Shown: positions 1-6,508 of the stretch, piece by piece | Numbering within the stretch: position 1 is the stretch's first letter | Layout of the letters: each line of letters begins with the position of its first letter | DNA from: Nitrospinaceae bacterium | GTDB lineage: Bacteria; Nitrospinota; Nitrospinia; Nitrospinales; VA-1 | Reading direction: 5' to 3' | Length of the DNA: 7,690 bases | Assembly (NCBI GenBank): GCA_029261675.1 | Contig: JAJDBA010000005.1 | Location: 1 to 7,690 of the forward strand | Program-made: the position numbers and the translations under genes | The notes under the pieces: generated by a model | Databases searched by the model: none | What the model saw: the letters and a program-made list of their open reading frames with translations, nothing else | What the model was told of the DNA's origin: nothing

Positions 1-174
1 AGCTTTTCTATCTTAATCCATGGTTCTTGATATATTTTTTAATTGCAAATAAAAAACAAGGAGAACCTAAATAAAAACTTATAACTCAGGGAAGATTGTA
101 GGTGATTAGAGAGAAAGAGGGAATGGGAAAAGGAGCTAAACTATTTGATAAATATGGGGTTTAATGAAGTTTCC

Positions 175-1587
175 TTAAAAACTCTTGCCTTTCCAGCGGT
201 GTACATCTCGCATGAACTTTCTTTTATCCATTTCTTTGTCCCATGGAAAAATATCCATCAAAGGTTCTAAAGCATAGTTCGATTTATCTTTTGGGGGAAG
301 TTCGAATCCACCTTCAGTGATTCGATAAATATTATTAAAAGTTCGGTAATTGCCACATAAAGTTACATAATCCCACGATGTGTTCCCTTCTATTAGAGCG
401 CACAACTCTGATGAGGAAATACCTTCATAAATGTTTATCTTGCCGATGTCGCCTTTATGAAGTTCTGGTTTCCCAGGTTTTGCAAAATCGATCGTCCATA
501 TTTGCGAGCCTTCCTGACCAAATACTTCCAATTGATATACGATTTGCCAATGTTGCCACCCGCCCAGCAATTCGCTTTTCAAAACCTTCTCCATGAAGCC
601 GTTTTCAATAAAGTCTTCCACTACCTGCATTTCTTTTTCATATTGAACGGGATCTGTTGTTTGCGTCTTTATTGTGGGAACTTCAAAACCAGGCTTGAAA
701 AAAATCTTATGACTGTCGTCTTCGAGGACACGCACAAAATTAGAGCCCTGCTTTTTTATGTTAATTTCATCTTTTGATATATGAGCCACATCCCCTGGAA
801 AATAGGGAGCGCTAGGTACATCGGGACAAAATGCTTTCAGGTCACGCAGGAATTGTTCTTGCGTAGTCGGAAAAGAATATTGATTTAAGAAATTCAATTC
901 ATCTCGATAGCGGAATGCAGCAGAACCGGGGACAACCATTCGAGGCCCAAGAGCTCTCACCACATTAAGATAAGTGCAGTATTCATCAAAAGGCAAAGCG
1001 AGGTGCTTGTTATATGAAAAGTGTCCCTCTATCAAAGGAACAAATCGGGAGTGAAAAAAATCAATATGCCCGTACAATTCCATAATTCGTTGAATGATAT
1101 CGGGGTTAACCTGAGAGTCTACCTGATTCCAGATCGTTACTTCCCCGTCATTCACAAGTAAGCCATGCTCAGGAAACTCATCTTCCGCCGTGCTGATCTG
1201 GTTACGCGATGGGGTCGGAGTCAACGTCACATCCTTTACTTTAATAGGCTCGAAATCTGTAACGACTTTTACATTTTTAAATTCGAGTTCATCGAGGATA
1301 CTTAGAAGAAGGTCATCCTTTGGGGCAAGTACCAGGGTATCGGGCGTAAGAATCTTTTCATTTTGCTTCAGATACGCCAAAGTACGAACGTCAAAATGGT
1401 CTTGATGGCGGTGTGAGATATTCAGAACATCCAGCGGTGGTATTTTTTCTTTTTTCAGGACGATACTGGGGCAAAGCACATTAATCTCTTCCCAAAGATA
1501 ATCAAACCAAACGGGATCGGTGAGTATATTGGTTTTCTCGGATTGTATATATAGGCAGGCATGCCCGATCAAAGTGGTTCGGATCAT
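175..1587 (-). CDS. MBL-fold metallo-hydrolase with C-terminal extension
   Basis: A 470-residue protein. Residues 1-260 read as a metallo-beta-lactamase fold: an N-terminal strand with H9 (LIGHACL), LTDPVW with D24, and the metal-binding HxHxDH motif at H59, H61, D63 and H64 (SHRHQDHFD). The usual later GDT-type metal loop appears as WNQVDS near 153-158, so D157 may be the bridging ligand. This recalls the UlaG/NAPE-PLD/CMP-Neu5Ac hydroxylase-like branch rather than true beta-lactamases. Residues about 280-470 form a second, Trp- and acid-rich region that I cannot assign. No signal peptide or membrane segment is seen, so it is probably cytoplasmic. The substrate is unknown. The start is ATG, with AGGA at 1597-1600 nine bases upstream. 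It is transcribed alone, divergently from the FAH-family gene, and I see no convincing terminator in the 174 bp after its stop. The MBL assignment is firm; the enzyme activity is not. Confidence 0.88.
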   Translation of the reverse strand: MIRTTLIGHACLYIQSEKTNILTDPVWFDYLWEEINVLCPSIVLKKEKIPPLDVLNISHRHQDHFDVRTLAYLKQNEKILTPDTLVLAPKDDLLLSILDELEFKNVKVVTDFEPIKVKDVTLTPTPSRNQISTAEDEFPEHGLLVNDGEVTIWNQVDSQVNPDIIQRIMELYGHIDFFHSRFVPLIEGHFSYNKHLALPFDEYCTYLNVVRALGPRMVVPGSAAFRYRDELNFLNQYSFPTTQEQFLRDLKAFCPDVPSAPYFPGDVAHISKDEINIKKQGSNFVRVLEDDSHKIFFKPGFEVPTIKTQTTDPVQYEKEMQVVEDFIENGFMEKVLKSELLGGWQHWQIVYQLEVFGQEGSQIWTIDFAKPGKPELHKGDIGKINIYEGISSSELCALIEGNTSWDYVTLCGNYRTFNNIYRITEGGFELPPKDKSNYALEPLMDIFPWDKEMDKRKFMRDVHRWKGKSF

Positions 1588-1619
1588 AATTTTAAGTCCT
1601 GATTTTATTGGGAATGTGA

Positions 1620-1648
1620 AGATTAACCGAACGGGACAAGTAATTCAA
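1620..1648 (-). promoter_or_regulatory. candidate sigma-70 promoter of the MBL gene
   Basis: On the minus strand, TTGAAT (1648-1643) and TAATCT (1625-1620) are separated by exactly 17 bp. They lie 33 bp upstream of the MBL start codon, giving a short leader of about 25 nt. The match to the -35/-10 consensus is moderate. An imperfect hairpin (1656-1681) begins eight bases upstream of the -35 box, where a regulator could bind. Confidence 0.4.
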
Positions 1649-1655
1649 GTCACAG

Positions 1656-1681
1656 TTTTCAAAGGTTTTTAACCTTGAAAA
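1656..1681. repeat. imperfect inverted repeat in divergent promoter region
   Basis: TTTTCAAAGGTT (1656-1667) pairs with AACCTTGAAAA (1671-1681), with one bulged A and a TTT loop: 11 paired bases. No T-tract follows the stem on either strand and it sits between divergent genes, so it is not a typical intrinsic terminator. An operator for one or both genes is possible. Confidence 0.5.
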
Positions 1682-1686
1682 TAAGA

Positions 1687-1717
1687 CTTTAAAAATCCTA
1701 AATTTGGACTTTTAAAG
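1687..1717. repeat. second imperfect inverted repeat in the same region
   Basis: CTTTAAAA-A-TCC (1687-1698) pairs with GGA-C-TTTTAAAG (1706-1717) around the loop TAAATTT: 11 pairs with one mismatch. It starts five bases after the first hairpin and overlaps the best -35-like hexamer for the FAH-family gene. The A/T-rich arms could partly be chance, but two such structures side by side are notable. Confidence 0.45.
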
Positions 1718-1734
1718 ATAATTAACTGTATATT
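1704..1734 (+). promoter_or_regulatory. weak candidate promoter of the FAH-family gene
   Basis: TTGGAC (1704-1709) and TATATT (1729-1734) lie in the right order but 19 bp apart, longer than the optimal 17. Transcription would start near 1741 and give a leader of about 40 nt. No better pair is visible between 1620 and 1765. Confidence 0.25.
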
Positions 1735-1764
1735 GCAGATTAAACTTATCCTTATTTTTTCATC

Positions 1765-1770
1765 AGGAAG
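1765..1770 (+). promoter_or_regulatory. ribosome binding site that fixes a TTG start
   Basis: AGGAAG stands nine bases before the TTG at 1780. The reading frame is closed by TAA at 1741-1743 and has no ATG or GTG between that stop and 1780. This site therefore decides the start of the FAH-family gene. Confidence 0.75.
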
Positions 1771-1779
1771 AAAAAAGCA

Positions 1780-2439
1780 TTGAATTTTTCTGCCCATAAC
1801 TTAAAAGCCACTCCCAATAGAATTTTTTGCATTGGCAAAAATTATGACAAACACATTAAGGAGTTGGGTGGCACCCAAACACCTGAAGAACCCGTGGTAT
1901 TTATGAAACCGGTTTGCAATATCGTAGCTCCCGGTGAAATTCTACACTGGCCCTCCTACGGTAGCGAATTACACCATGAGGTAGAAGTGGTTTTATTGAT
2001 AGGCAAGGAAGGTAGGAACATTAATATAGCCGATGCTCTGTCATATATTTCGGCAATCACACTGGGTTTGGATTTAACTTTACGTGATGTTCAAAAAAAA
2101 TTAAAAAAGGCAGGACTGCCTTGGGAGCTTGCGAAATCATTTGAGCAAAGCGCTCCATTAGGGATATTTAAAGATTATTCTCCAAACAAAATCGATTTGG
2201 AAAATCTGGCCTTCTCGTGTTCTGTCAACAGCAACCTGCGACAAAATGGAAATACCCGGGAAATGATATTCCCCATCTCAAATCTGATTCAAACTCTCAG
2301 CCATTGGTGGACGTTAAAACCTGGTGATATTATCTTTACTGGAACTCCCGCAGGAGTAGGATCTCTCCATCCCGGAGACAAGATTGAAGTTGAGAGTCCA
2401 GCGATCGGATTATTTTCCTGGAGTCTAGCTTCAGTATAG
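1780..2439 (+). CDS. fumarylacetoacetate hydrolase family protein (FAHD1/YcgM-like)
   Basis: A 219-residue protein, the usual length of single-domain FAHD1/YcgM-type members. These act on acylpyruvates or oxaloacetate by C-C bond hydrolysis or decarboxylation with a bound Mg or Mn ion. Family marks run in order: FCIGKNYDKHIKELG (16-30); FMKP (41-44); the metal ligands E67 and E69 in HHEVEV; D98 in GLDLTLRD followed by Q105; KSFEQSAPLG (119-128) in place of the common KxFDxxxPLG; RQNGNTREMIF (154-164); and PGDIIFTGTPAGVG (181-194). All expected metal ligands are present, so it should be active, but the substrate cannot be told from sequence. The start is TTG with a good Shine-Dalgarno site (1765-1770). 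The neighbours offer no aromatic-degradation context, so a general metabolic or metabolite-repair role is more likely than a dedicated catabolic pathway. Confidence 0.92.
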   Translation: MNFSAHNLKATPNRIFCIGKNYDKHIKELGGTQTPEEPVVFMKPVCNIVAPGEILHWPSYGSELHHEVEVVLLIGKEGRNINIADALSYISAITLGLDLTLRDVQKKLKKAGLPWELAKSFEQSAPLGIFKDYSPNKIDLENLAFSCSVNSNLRQNGNTREMIFPISNLIQTLSHWWTLKPGDIIFTGTPAGVGSLHPGDKIEVESPAIGLFSWSLASV

Positions 2440-2618
2440 GAATTTCCTTGCCTCACAAACTAACCCAGCCAAACACCGAACCAAAAAACCCCTAAACCCT
2501 ACAATGAGTAAGATTAAACCTACCACCTCTTCGAGTTTCCTCTGATACAAAAGTTTATGGGTTGTATGTAGAATCTTTAAATAGAAGAATTTAAAAATCT
2601 ATCCACGAAAACAAACCC

Positions 2619-3083
2619 ATGCACGCGATCAAAACAAATCATTCTTTAGAAAAACATGAAAAATCCGTTATCGAGTATGATTCTGAGTATTTGAGGATTG
2701 CGTATTGGTCCACGTTGCTGAATTTCATTGGGAGCTATCCAAATGAGGCAGGTAACAAACAAAAAACTATATTTTTAAACAACGAACAACGTGAATCCTG
2801 TCCGTTGCAAGGCACCACTAACACGCCTATCTCTCTGCAAAATAATTACAACTTTCCAGTTTTCAATTTATATATTTATTCAAGCAATGAGGAGAAGATT
2901 ATTTTCGAGGTTCCAGAACTTCCAGAAAATAAATCTATAAAACTGGAGTTTAATAAAGATGGCGCGTATGAGTTGTATTTCTTCACTACTGAGTCAGCAC
3001 CCATCTCCAAGATCACCTTTAATATTCCCCAAACAAAAAACGCTTACGTAAAGAATTTCCATTGGAAGTCAGAATCGGTTTAG
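2619..3083 (+). CDS. hypothetical protein, 154 residues
   Basis: I do not recognise this protein. Residues 1-60 are polar and partly helical (LRIAYWSTLLNFIG at 25-38). Residues 68-150 alternate short hydrophobic strands with charged or Asn-rich turns (FPVFNLYIYSS, KIIFEVPEL, YELYFFTT, ISKITFNIP), which suggests a small beta-sandwich. It has one Cys (C61), no signal peptide and no long membrane segment. The ATG is the only Met codon in the frame, and the frame is closed upstream at 2592-2594. No Shine-Dalgarno sequence precedes it, so initiation would be weak or atypical. It stands alone, 179 bp after the FAH-family gene, and converges on the DUF932 gene with 38 bp between the stops. The uninterrupted length and strand-like pattern favour a real gene. 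Confidence 0.6.
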   Translation: MHAIKTNHSLEKHEKSVIEYDSEYLRIAYWSTLLNFIGSYPNEAGNKQKTIFLNNEQRESCPLQGTTNTPISLQNNYNFPVFNLYIYSSNEEKIIFEVPELPENKSIKLEFNKDGAYELYFFTTESAPISKITFNIPQTKNAYVKNFHWKSESV

Positions 3084-3121
3084 TAATTTCGAGAACCTGA
3101 GCATTCGCTAAAGCTATCTCT

Positions 3122-3985
3122 TTAAAGCAACTTCACCGCTAGTTCTAATGCTCGCTTTTTAATTTTCGCATTGGGACCAAACCATGCTTGCCTTAGGCGG
3201 GAGTCTGGAGTTTTTCCCAGGCGGTCTGCTGTGTAGGTTACGGCTGTCAGGAGGCCCCATGCAGTCATTTGCGCCGACTTCAGGTTCTGGCCTGGTGCAT
3301 TTTTAATTGCATCCAGAGCAGATAGTGCGTTGTCCTTTTGTTTTGCTTCTGCGCTATCATCCTGTTTAAAGACTTCGTTCATATAGCTTTCAGCAATTTG
3401 TTCGGTCACTTTTTTTTCTGCAAGAAGTTGAGCTTCTTTGGCATGTGCGGATATTGCAGTCCGGCCCATTTCAATAGTTTTTTTTGTCCTTTCGATCATA
3501 TCTTCATCGAATTGCAGGGAAGACTCAGACAAAAAAGGCAGAGTGGATTTAAATGAACGCCGGAAAGAATTTTTCACGATGGGTCTTGCCTTAGAAGATA
3601 TCTTCAACATACTGTTGCTGGCCGACCGCAAAGTCAGAAAATGAATTTCAATTTTCTCTCGGTCCTCATGACGGGATGCAAGTAGAATATATCCTTTCAA
3701 CTCATCGTCCCCCGGCAACACAAAATCCTCATTTAATCTGGCGAGTGACCAGATGATACGAGCACCATCGAGGCTGCCGACTGTTTCGATTTCTGCGTTT
3801 CCGCAGTCGAAATAGGCTTTGTAAAAACGCAATGTTTCTTGATTGGCATGAGATTTGGGTCTTTGCGAAGGAATTTTAGAAACTTCCCAATCGAGCTTGG
3901 CTTTATAAAGCATTTCACGACTGGACAAACTACCTTTGACTTCTACACCAATTCCCGCCCAGAGCTTTTCGTTTTCCCAATTCAT
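3122..3985 (-). CDS. DUF932 / TIGR03299 phage-plasmid-like protein, apparently shortened
   Basis: A 287-residue protein of the DUF932 family, common on phages, plasmids and islands; its biochemical role is not known to me. Recognisable parts are LWAGIGVEVKGSLSS (8-22, the family's WHGLG..V start), LDWEVSKIP (31-39), AEIETVGSLDGARIIWSLARL (64-84), PGDDELKGYILLASRHEDRE (91-110), and a strongly conserved end TAWGLLTAVTYTADR (241-255) ... RLRQAWFGPNAKIKKRALELA (263-283). Between DWEVSKIP and the ETLRFYKAYFD helix only about ten residues remain. Relatives carry a longer block there (an R-D-T-G..LG-V-G..Y pattern), so a deletion of roughly 25-40 residues is inferred. The family's usual VRVVCxNTL motif is also degraded, to LRSASNSML (119-127). 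No clear Shine-Dalgarno precedes the ATG. It is separated from recQ by 77 bp and appears to be its own unit. Confidence 0.85.
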   Translation of the reverse strand: MNWENEKLWAGIGVEVKGSLSSREMLYKAKLDWEVSKIPSQRPKSHANQETLRFYKAYFDCGNAEIETVGSLDGARIIWSLARLNEDFVLPGDDELKGYILLASRHEDREKIEIHFLTLRSASNSMLKISSKARPIVKNSFRRSFKSTLPFLSESSLQFDEDMIERTKKTIEMGRTAISAHAKEAQLLAEKKVTEQIAESYMNEVFKQDDSAEAKQKDNALSALDAIKNAPGQNLKSAQMTAWGLLTAVTYTADRLGKTPDSRLRQAWFGPNAKIKKRALELAVKLL

Positions 3986-4029
3986 TGATTTTATCTATAA
4001 GAAAAATATAAACACAAAAAAATATTCTG

Positions 4030-4042
4030 GCTATATTATAGC
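4030..4042 (-). promoter_or_regulatory. palindrome containing a TATAAT -10 box, DUF932 gene
   Basis: GCTATATTATAGC is a perfect 13-base palindrome with a single central base. Read on the minus strand it contains TATAAT (4040-4035), which would start transcription about 40 nt before the DUF932 ATG. The -35 region (AACCCG or near it) is poor, so the promoter may need an activator, or the palindrome may be an operator. An alternative is a weak recQ terminator: on the minus strand a seven-T run follows the stem after several bases, but the stem is short and almost all A/T. Confidence 0.35.
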
Positions 4043-4062
4043 TTCTATTTTCATATACGGGT

Positions 4063-5880
4063 TTAATTCTGTAATTCTTCAAGGATTACAGTAAGAAAAT
4101 CGTTGCCGTAGCGTTTGAGTTTAGCCTCACCCACTCCATGCAGCATGGAAAACTCTTCTAGGGTATGCGGTTTGTTTTGCACCATATCCGACAAGGCACT
4201 ATCGTGAAAAATGACATAGGGGGGAACGCCCTGTTCTTGCGCCAAATCCATTCGACAGGCACGTAGGGCTTGAAATAAAGCATCATCCGAGGGATTATTG
4301 AAAGTAGACTTGCCAAGTTGTTTTTCAGCTTTTCTTTTTTTCTGTTTACTCAATCGTCCTGCATCCCGCCTGAAGTGTATCGTACGTTCACCAACCAAAA
4401 CAGGCCTATGGTTAGGACCTAGCCGCAACCCACCATGACCTTCTATGTCTACTTTTAGAAGTCCCATCGCAACCAGTTGTCGAAAAATGGAACGCCATTC
4501 TTCTTTTGAGAACTCTCTCCCAATTCCATAGGTACTCAACTTATCGTGATCAAAACTCTGGATTCGTTCGTTTTTAACACCAAGTAATACGTCGATGATG
4601 TACATAGTTCCAAATCGCTCTCCTGTACGATAAGCACAAGAAAGGGCTTTTTGCGCCGCTACGGTTCCATCAAAGCTTTCCACTGGTTCCAAGCAGGTGT
4701 CACAATTATTGCAAGGTTGTTTCAGAGTTTCACCAAAATATTCCAGTAATACCTGACGTCTACATAGAGTGGTTTCACAATAGCCCAGCAGTTTTTCCAA
4801 TTTTTGCCGCTCCACTCTTTTTTGCTCAACAGGTGAATCGGAAATATCTATAAAATTAATTATTTTGCCTATATCACCTACGCCATAAGCCAGCCACGCC
4901 GTTGATTTTTCTCCATCACGTCCGGCACGCCCTGTTTCCTGGTAATAGGACTCCATGCTCTTGGGTAGATCCATATGAGCTACGAAACGCACATCGGGCT
5001 TATCGATACCCATCCCGAAAGCGATGGTCGCAACCATGATCACTCCCTCTTCCTTAAAAAATCGGTCTTGGTTTTTTTCTCGAAGTTTTTTACTCATACC
5101 CGCATGATAAGGCAAAGCCGAATAGCCCTGATCAACCAACCACTGGGAAGTATCTTCCACTTTCGAACGCGATAAATGATAAATTATTCCCGATTCTCCA
5201 GAATGCTCGCTCTCTAAAAAATGAAGGAGTTTTTTACGCGGATTATCCTTAGACACCACACGGTAAAAAATATTCGGGCGGTTGAATCCGGCCACGAACA
5301 AACGGCCCGCTTGGAGACTCAATCTCTCCAAAATATCACGCCGAGTGGGGCCATCAGCAGTTGCTGTCAAAGCCAGACGCGGAACCTGAGGGAAACGTTC
5401 ATGCAAGGTGGTTAACTTGAGATATTCTGGGCGGAAATCATGCCCCCACTGCGATACACAATGTGCTTCATCAATGGCGAACAATGCCACATCGCAACGG
5501 TTAAGAAGATCAAGGAATGTTTTCGTGAGAAGACGTTCGGGAGAGACATAAACCAAATCTAATTGGCCTGATACCATACTCTGTTCCACCTGAGTGGATT
5601 CAGTCAGAGTTAGAGTAGAATTTAATCCGGCGGCGCGCACACCCAATTGTTTGAGAGACTCAACTTGATCTCGCATCAAGGCAATGAGAGGTGAGACGAC
5701 AACAGTGATGCCATTCAGGCAGAGCGCGGGAATCTGATAACAAAGTGATTTACCACCCCCCGTTTGCATCAGTACCAGCGCATCACCTCCATCGAGGACA
5801 TGCTCTATGATTTCCTCTTGCAAACCTCGAAATGAATCGAAACCAAAAACTTCTTTCAGAACTTCTTTGGGTAACCGCAT
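4063..5880 (-). CDS. recQ: ATP-dependent DNA helicase RecQ
   Basis: A 605-residue RecQ (607 if a TTG at 5886 is used), matching the roughly 610 residues of E. coli RecQ with all its domains. RecQ unwinds DNA 3' to 5' and acts in recombination and stalled-fork repair. Positions below are numbered from the TTG; subtract two for the ATG. Q-motif FRGLQ (19-23); Walker A QTGGGKS (41-47); DEAH (139-142) running into the aromatic-rich loop SQWGHDFRP (145-153); motif III TATA (174-177); motif V ATIAFGMGIDKPD (286-298); motif VI QETGRAGRDG (316-325). Zinc ligands are C375, C392, C395 and C398. A winged-helix RQC region spans about 405-515 and an HRDC domain about 533-605 (LHGVGEAKLKRYG). Every catalytic element is intact. 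I chose ATG at 5880 because the TTG is two codons upstream and neither start has a good Shine-Dalgarno. It is monocistronic by appearance. Confidence 0.97.
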   Translation of the reverse strand: MRLPKEVLKEVFGFDSFRGLQEEIIEHVLDGGDALVLMQTGGGKSLCYQIPALCLNGITVVVSPLIALMRDQVESLKQLGVRAAGLNSTLTLTESTQVEQSMVSGQLDLVYVSPERLLTKTFLDLLNRCDVALFAIDEAHCVSQWGHDFRPEYLKLTTLHERFPQVPRLALTATADGPTRRDILERLSLQAGRLFVAGFNRPNIFYRVVSKDNPRKKLLHFLESEHSGESGIIYHLSRSKVEDTSQWLVDQGYSALPYHAGMSKKLREKNQDRFFKEEGVIMVATIAFGMGIDKPDVRFVAHMDLPKSMESYYQETGRAGRDGEKSTAWLAYGVGDIGKIINFIDISDSPVEQKRVERQKLEKLLGYCETTLCRRQVLLEYFGETLKQPCNNCDTCLEPVESFDGTVAAQKALSCAYRTGERFGTMYIIDVLLGVKNERIQSFDHDKLSTYGIGREFSKEEWRSIFRQLVAMGLLKVDIEGHGGLRLGPNHRPVLVGERTIHFRRDAGRLSKQKKRKAEKQLGKSTFNNPSDDALFQALRACRMDLAQEQGVPPYVIFHDSALSDMVQNKPHTLEEFSMLHGVGEAKLKRYGNDFLTVILEELQN

Positions 5881-5953
5881 GGACAATCGCTAATTCTAAA
5901 ACTTCCCGCTTTCAACAATAGAAAACGGTACAGAGTTCAAGGAAGTTCAGCGC

Positions 5954-5982
5954 ATTATCCCTGTTTTTGAATCGAATCGCAA
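5954..5982 (-). promoter_or_regulatory. candidate recQ promoter
   Basis: On the minus strand TTGCGA (5982-5977) and GATAAT (5959-5954) are 17 bp apart and lie 74 bp upstream of the recQ ATG, giving a leader of about 65 nt. The -35 box overlaps a perfect 10-bp palindrome CGCAATTGCG (5978-5987). I see no LexA-type CTGT-N8-ACAG box in the region, so SOS control is not supported. Confidence 0.4.
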
Positions 5983-6065
5983 TTGCGGGAATAAATCCCA
6001 TGGATCATTGCTATTTAAATATAAAAACTTTTTCGATTACACCAAGTCTATTTTATCTATCCAAA

Positions 6066-6299
6066 TTATCGTTTCAAAAGTTCCAAAACGGTATCGTGAT
6101 GAATTTTAGAAACTTCGGATTCTGACAATTCAAGAACCAGAGCTATTTCCTGAATCGTCAAGTTTTCATAATAAAACAAAGTAACGATCAATCGTTCCGT
6201 TACCTGCAAATCATCAATCCCTTCTGCAAGACAATCTAGCCAGTTTTCTTTTTCAATGTTTTCTGGCGAAATACCCAGATCAGCTGTTGTTGCATTCAT
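6066..6299 (-). CDS. stand-alone sigma-28/FliA-like region 4 protein
   Basis: A 77-residue protein that is only the C-terminal part of a FliA/WhiG-type sigma factor. LQVTERLIVTLFYYENLT (31-48) corresponds to the LPERExxVLxLYYYExLT block. IQEIALVLELSESEVSKIHHD (49-69) is the -35-recognition helix-turn-helix, keeping the SESxVSxIH signature typical of sigma-28. Residues 1-30 resemble the region 3-4 linker. Regions 2 and 3 are absent and are not encoded upstream; the preceding gene bears no likeness to them. It could therefore bind a -35-like DNA element, the beta flap or an anti-sigma factor, but could not itself form a working sigma. GAGGA (6310-6306) lies six bases before the ATG, so it looks translated rather than decayed. 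It is the second gene after the 49-residue protein (34-bp gap), in another frame. A remnant of a broken fliA is possible, but the intact start and ribosome binding site argue against it. Confidence 0.8.
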   Translation of the reverse strand: MNATTADLGISPENIEKENWLDCLAEGIDDLQVTERLIVTLFYYENLTIQEIALVLELSESEVSKIHHDTVLELLKR

Positions 6300-6333
6300 A
6301 AGAGTTCCTCACGATTAAATAAGTTTAAAAGGT

Positions 6334-6483
6334 TCAATTGAGACTCTTCACTTTTGGATCTGGTTTTTGTTTTTTAATGGATGGCATCCATTTCCTGCCT
6401 TTGCGGTAAATATTCCAGCCACTTTTTTCTGCAGTGTCTCTAAACATTTGAGTTAAAAACTCATCTACGGTTAAATTTTTCAT
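6334..6483 (-). CDS. small basic protein, 49 residues, upstream of the region-4 gene
   Basis: A small gene with an excellent GGAGG ribosome binding site (6495-6491), seven bases before its ATG. The product starts MKNLTVDEFLTQMF, a likely amphipathic helix (4-20), followed by SGWNIYRKGRKWMP (21-34) and a Lys/Pro-rich tail ending KVKSLN. It has 12 Lys/Arg against 5 Asp/Glu, so it is strongly basic and may contact nucleic acid or an acidic partner. There is no membrane segment or signal. I recognise no family. It lies 34 bp before the sigma region-4 gene, on the same strand and without a terminator between, so the two are probably co-transcribed, perhaps from the sigma-54-like promoter at 6537-6552. 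Its first codons have a diverged copy 29 bp upstream. Confidence 0.65.
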   Translation of the reverse strand: MKNLTVDEFLTQMFRDTAEKSGWNIYRKGRKWMPSIKKQKPDPKVKSLN

Positions 6484-6508
6484 AATAAATCCTCCACGGT
6501 TGAATTTT
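6454..6508 (-). repeat. diverged tandem repeat over the start of the 49-residue gene
   Basis: Two 26-base units, 6508-6483 and 6479-6454 on the minus strand, match at 21 of 26 positions with a period of 29 bp. The upstream unit lies in an 11-codon frame, MRQNSTVEDLL (6515-6480), whose stop overlaps the next gene's ATG as ATGA. The downstream unit encodes MKNLTVDEFL. Four of the five differences fall in third codon positions and the other in a second position, and the peptides align closely (STVEDLL / LTVDEFL). It looks like a duplication of the gene start. The first copy may be a leader peptide or just a relic. Confidence 0.6.

Noticed and set aside
123..164. 13-codon plus-strand frame (MGKGAKLFDKYGV)
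   Set aside because: Too short to judge, with only a weak purine stretch before it and no partner gene.
378..777. Plus-strand frames inside the MBL gene (also 1190-1405)
   Set aside because: They are antisense to a well-supported protein and have no family features or ribosome binding sites.
2438..2448. AGGAATTTCCT palindrome at the FAH-family stop codon
   Set aside because: Five-base arms with one central base cannot form a terminator hairpin, and no T-tract follows.
3099..3153. GAGCATT ... AATGCTC inverted repeat across the convergent gene ends
   Set aside because: Seven-base arms with a loop of about 40 bases and no T-tract; not a convincing terminator.
3338..3918. Other-frame ORFs within the DUF932 gene
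   Set aside because: They overlap a frame with clear family similarity and lack start signals; one was considered as evidence of a frameshift, but its translation does not supply the missing family block.
4975..5415. Plus-strand frames inside recQ
   Set aside because: Antisense to conserved helicase motifs; coding constraint of recQ explains them.
5934..5949. Direct repeat AGTTCA with 10-bp spacing in the recQ leader
   Set aside because: A six-base repeat is easily due to chance, and it lies downstream of the candidate promoter.
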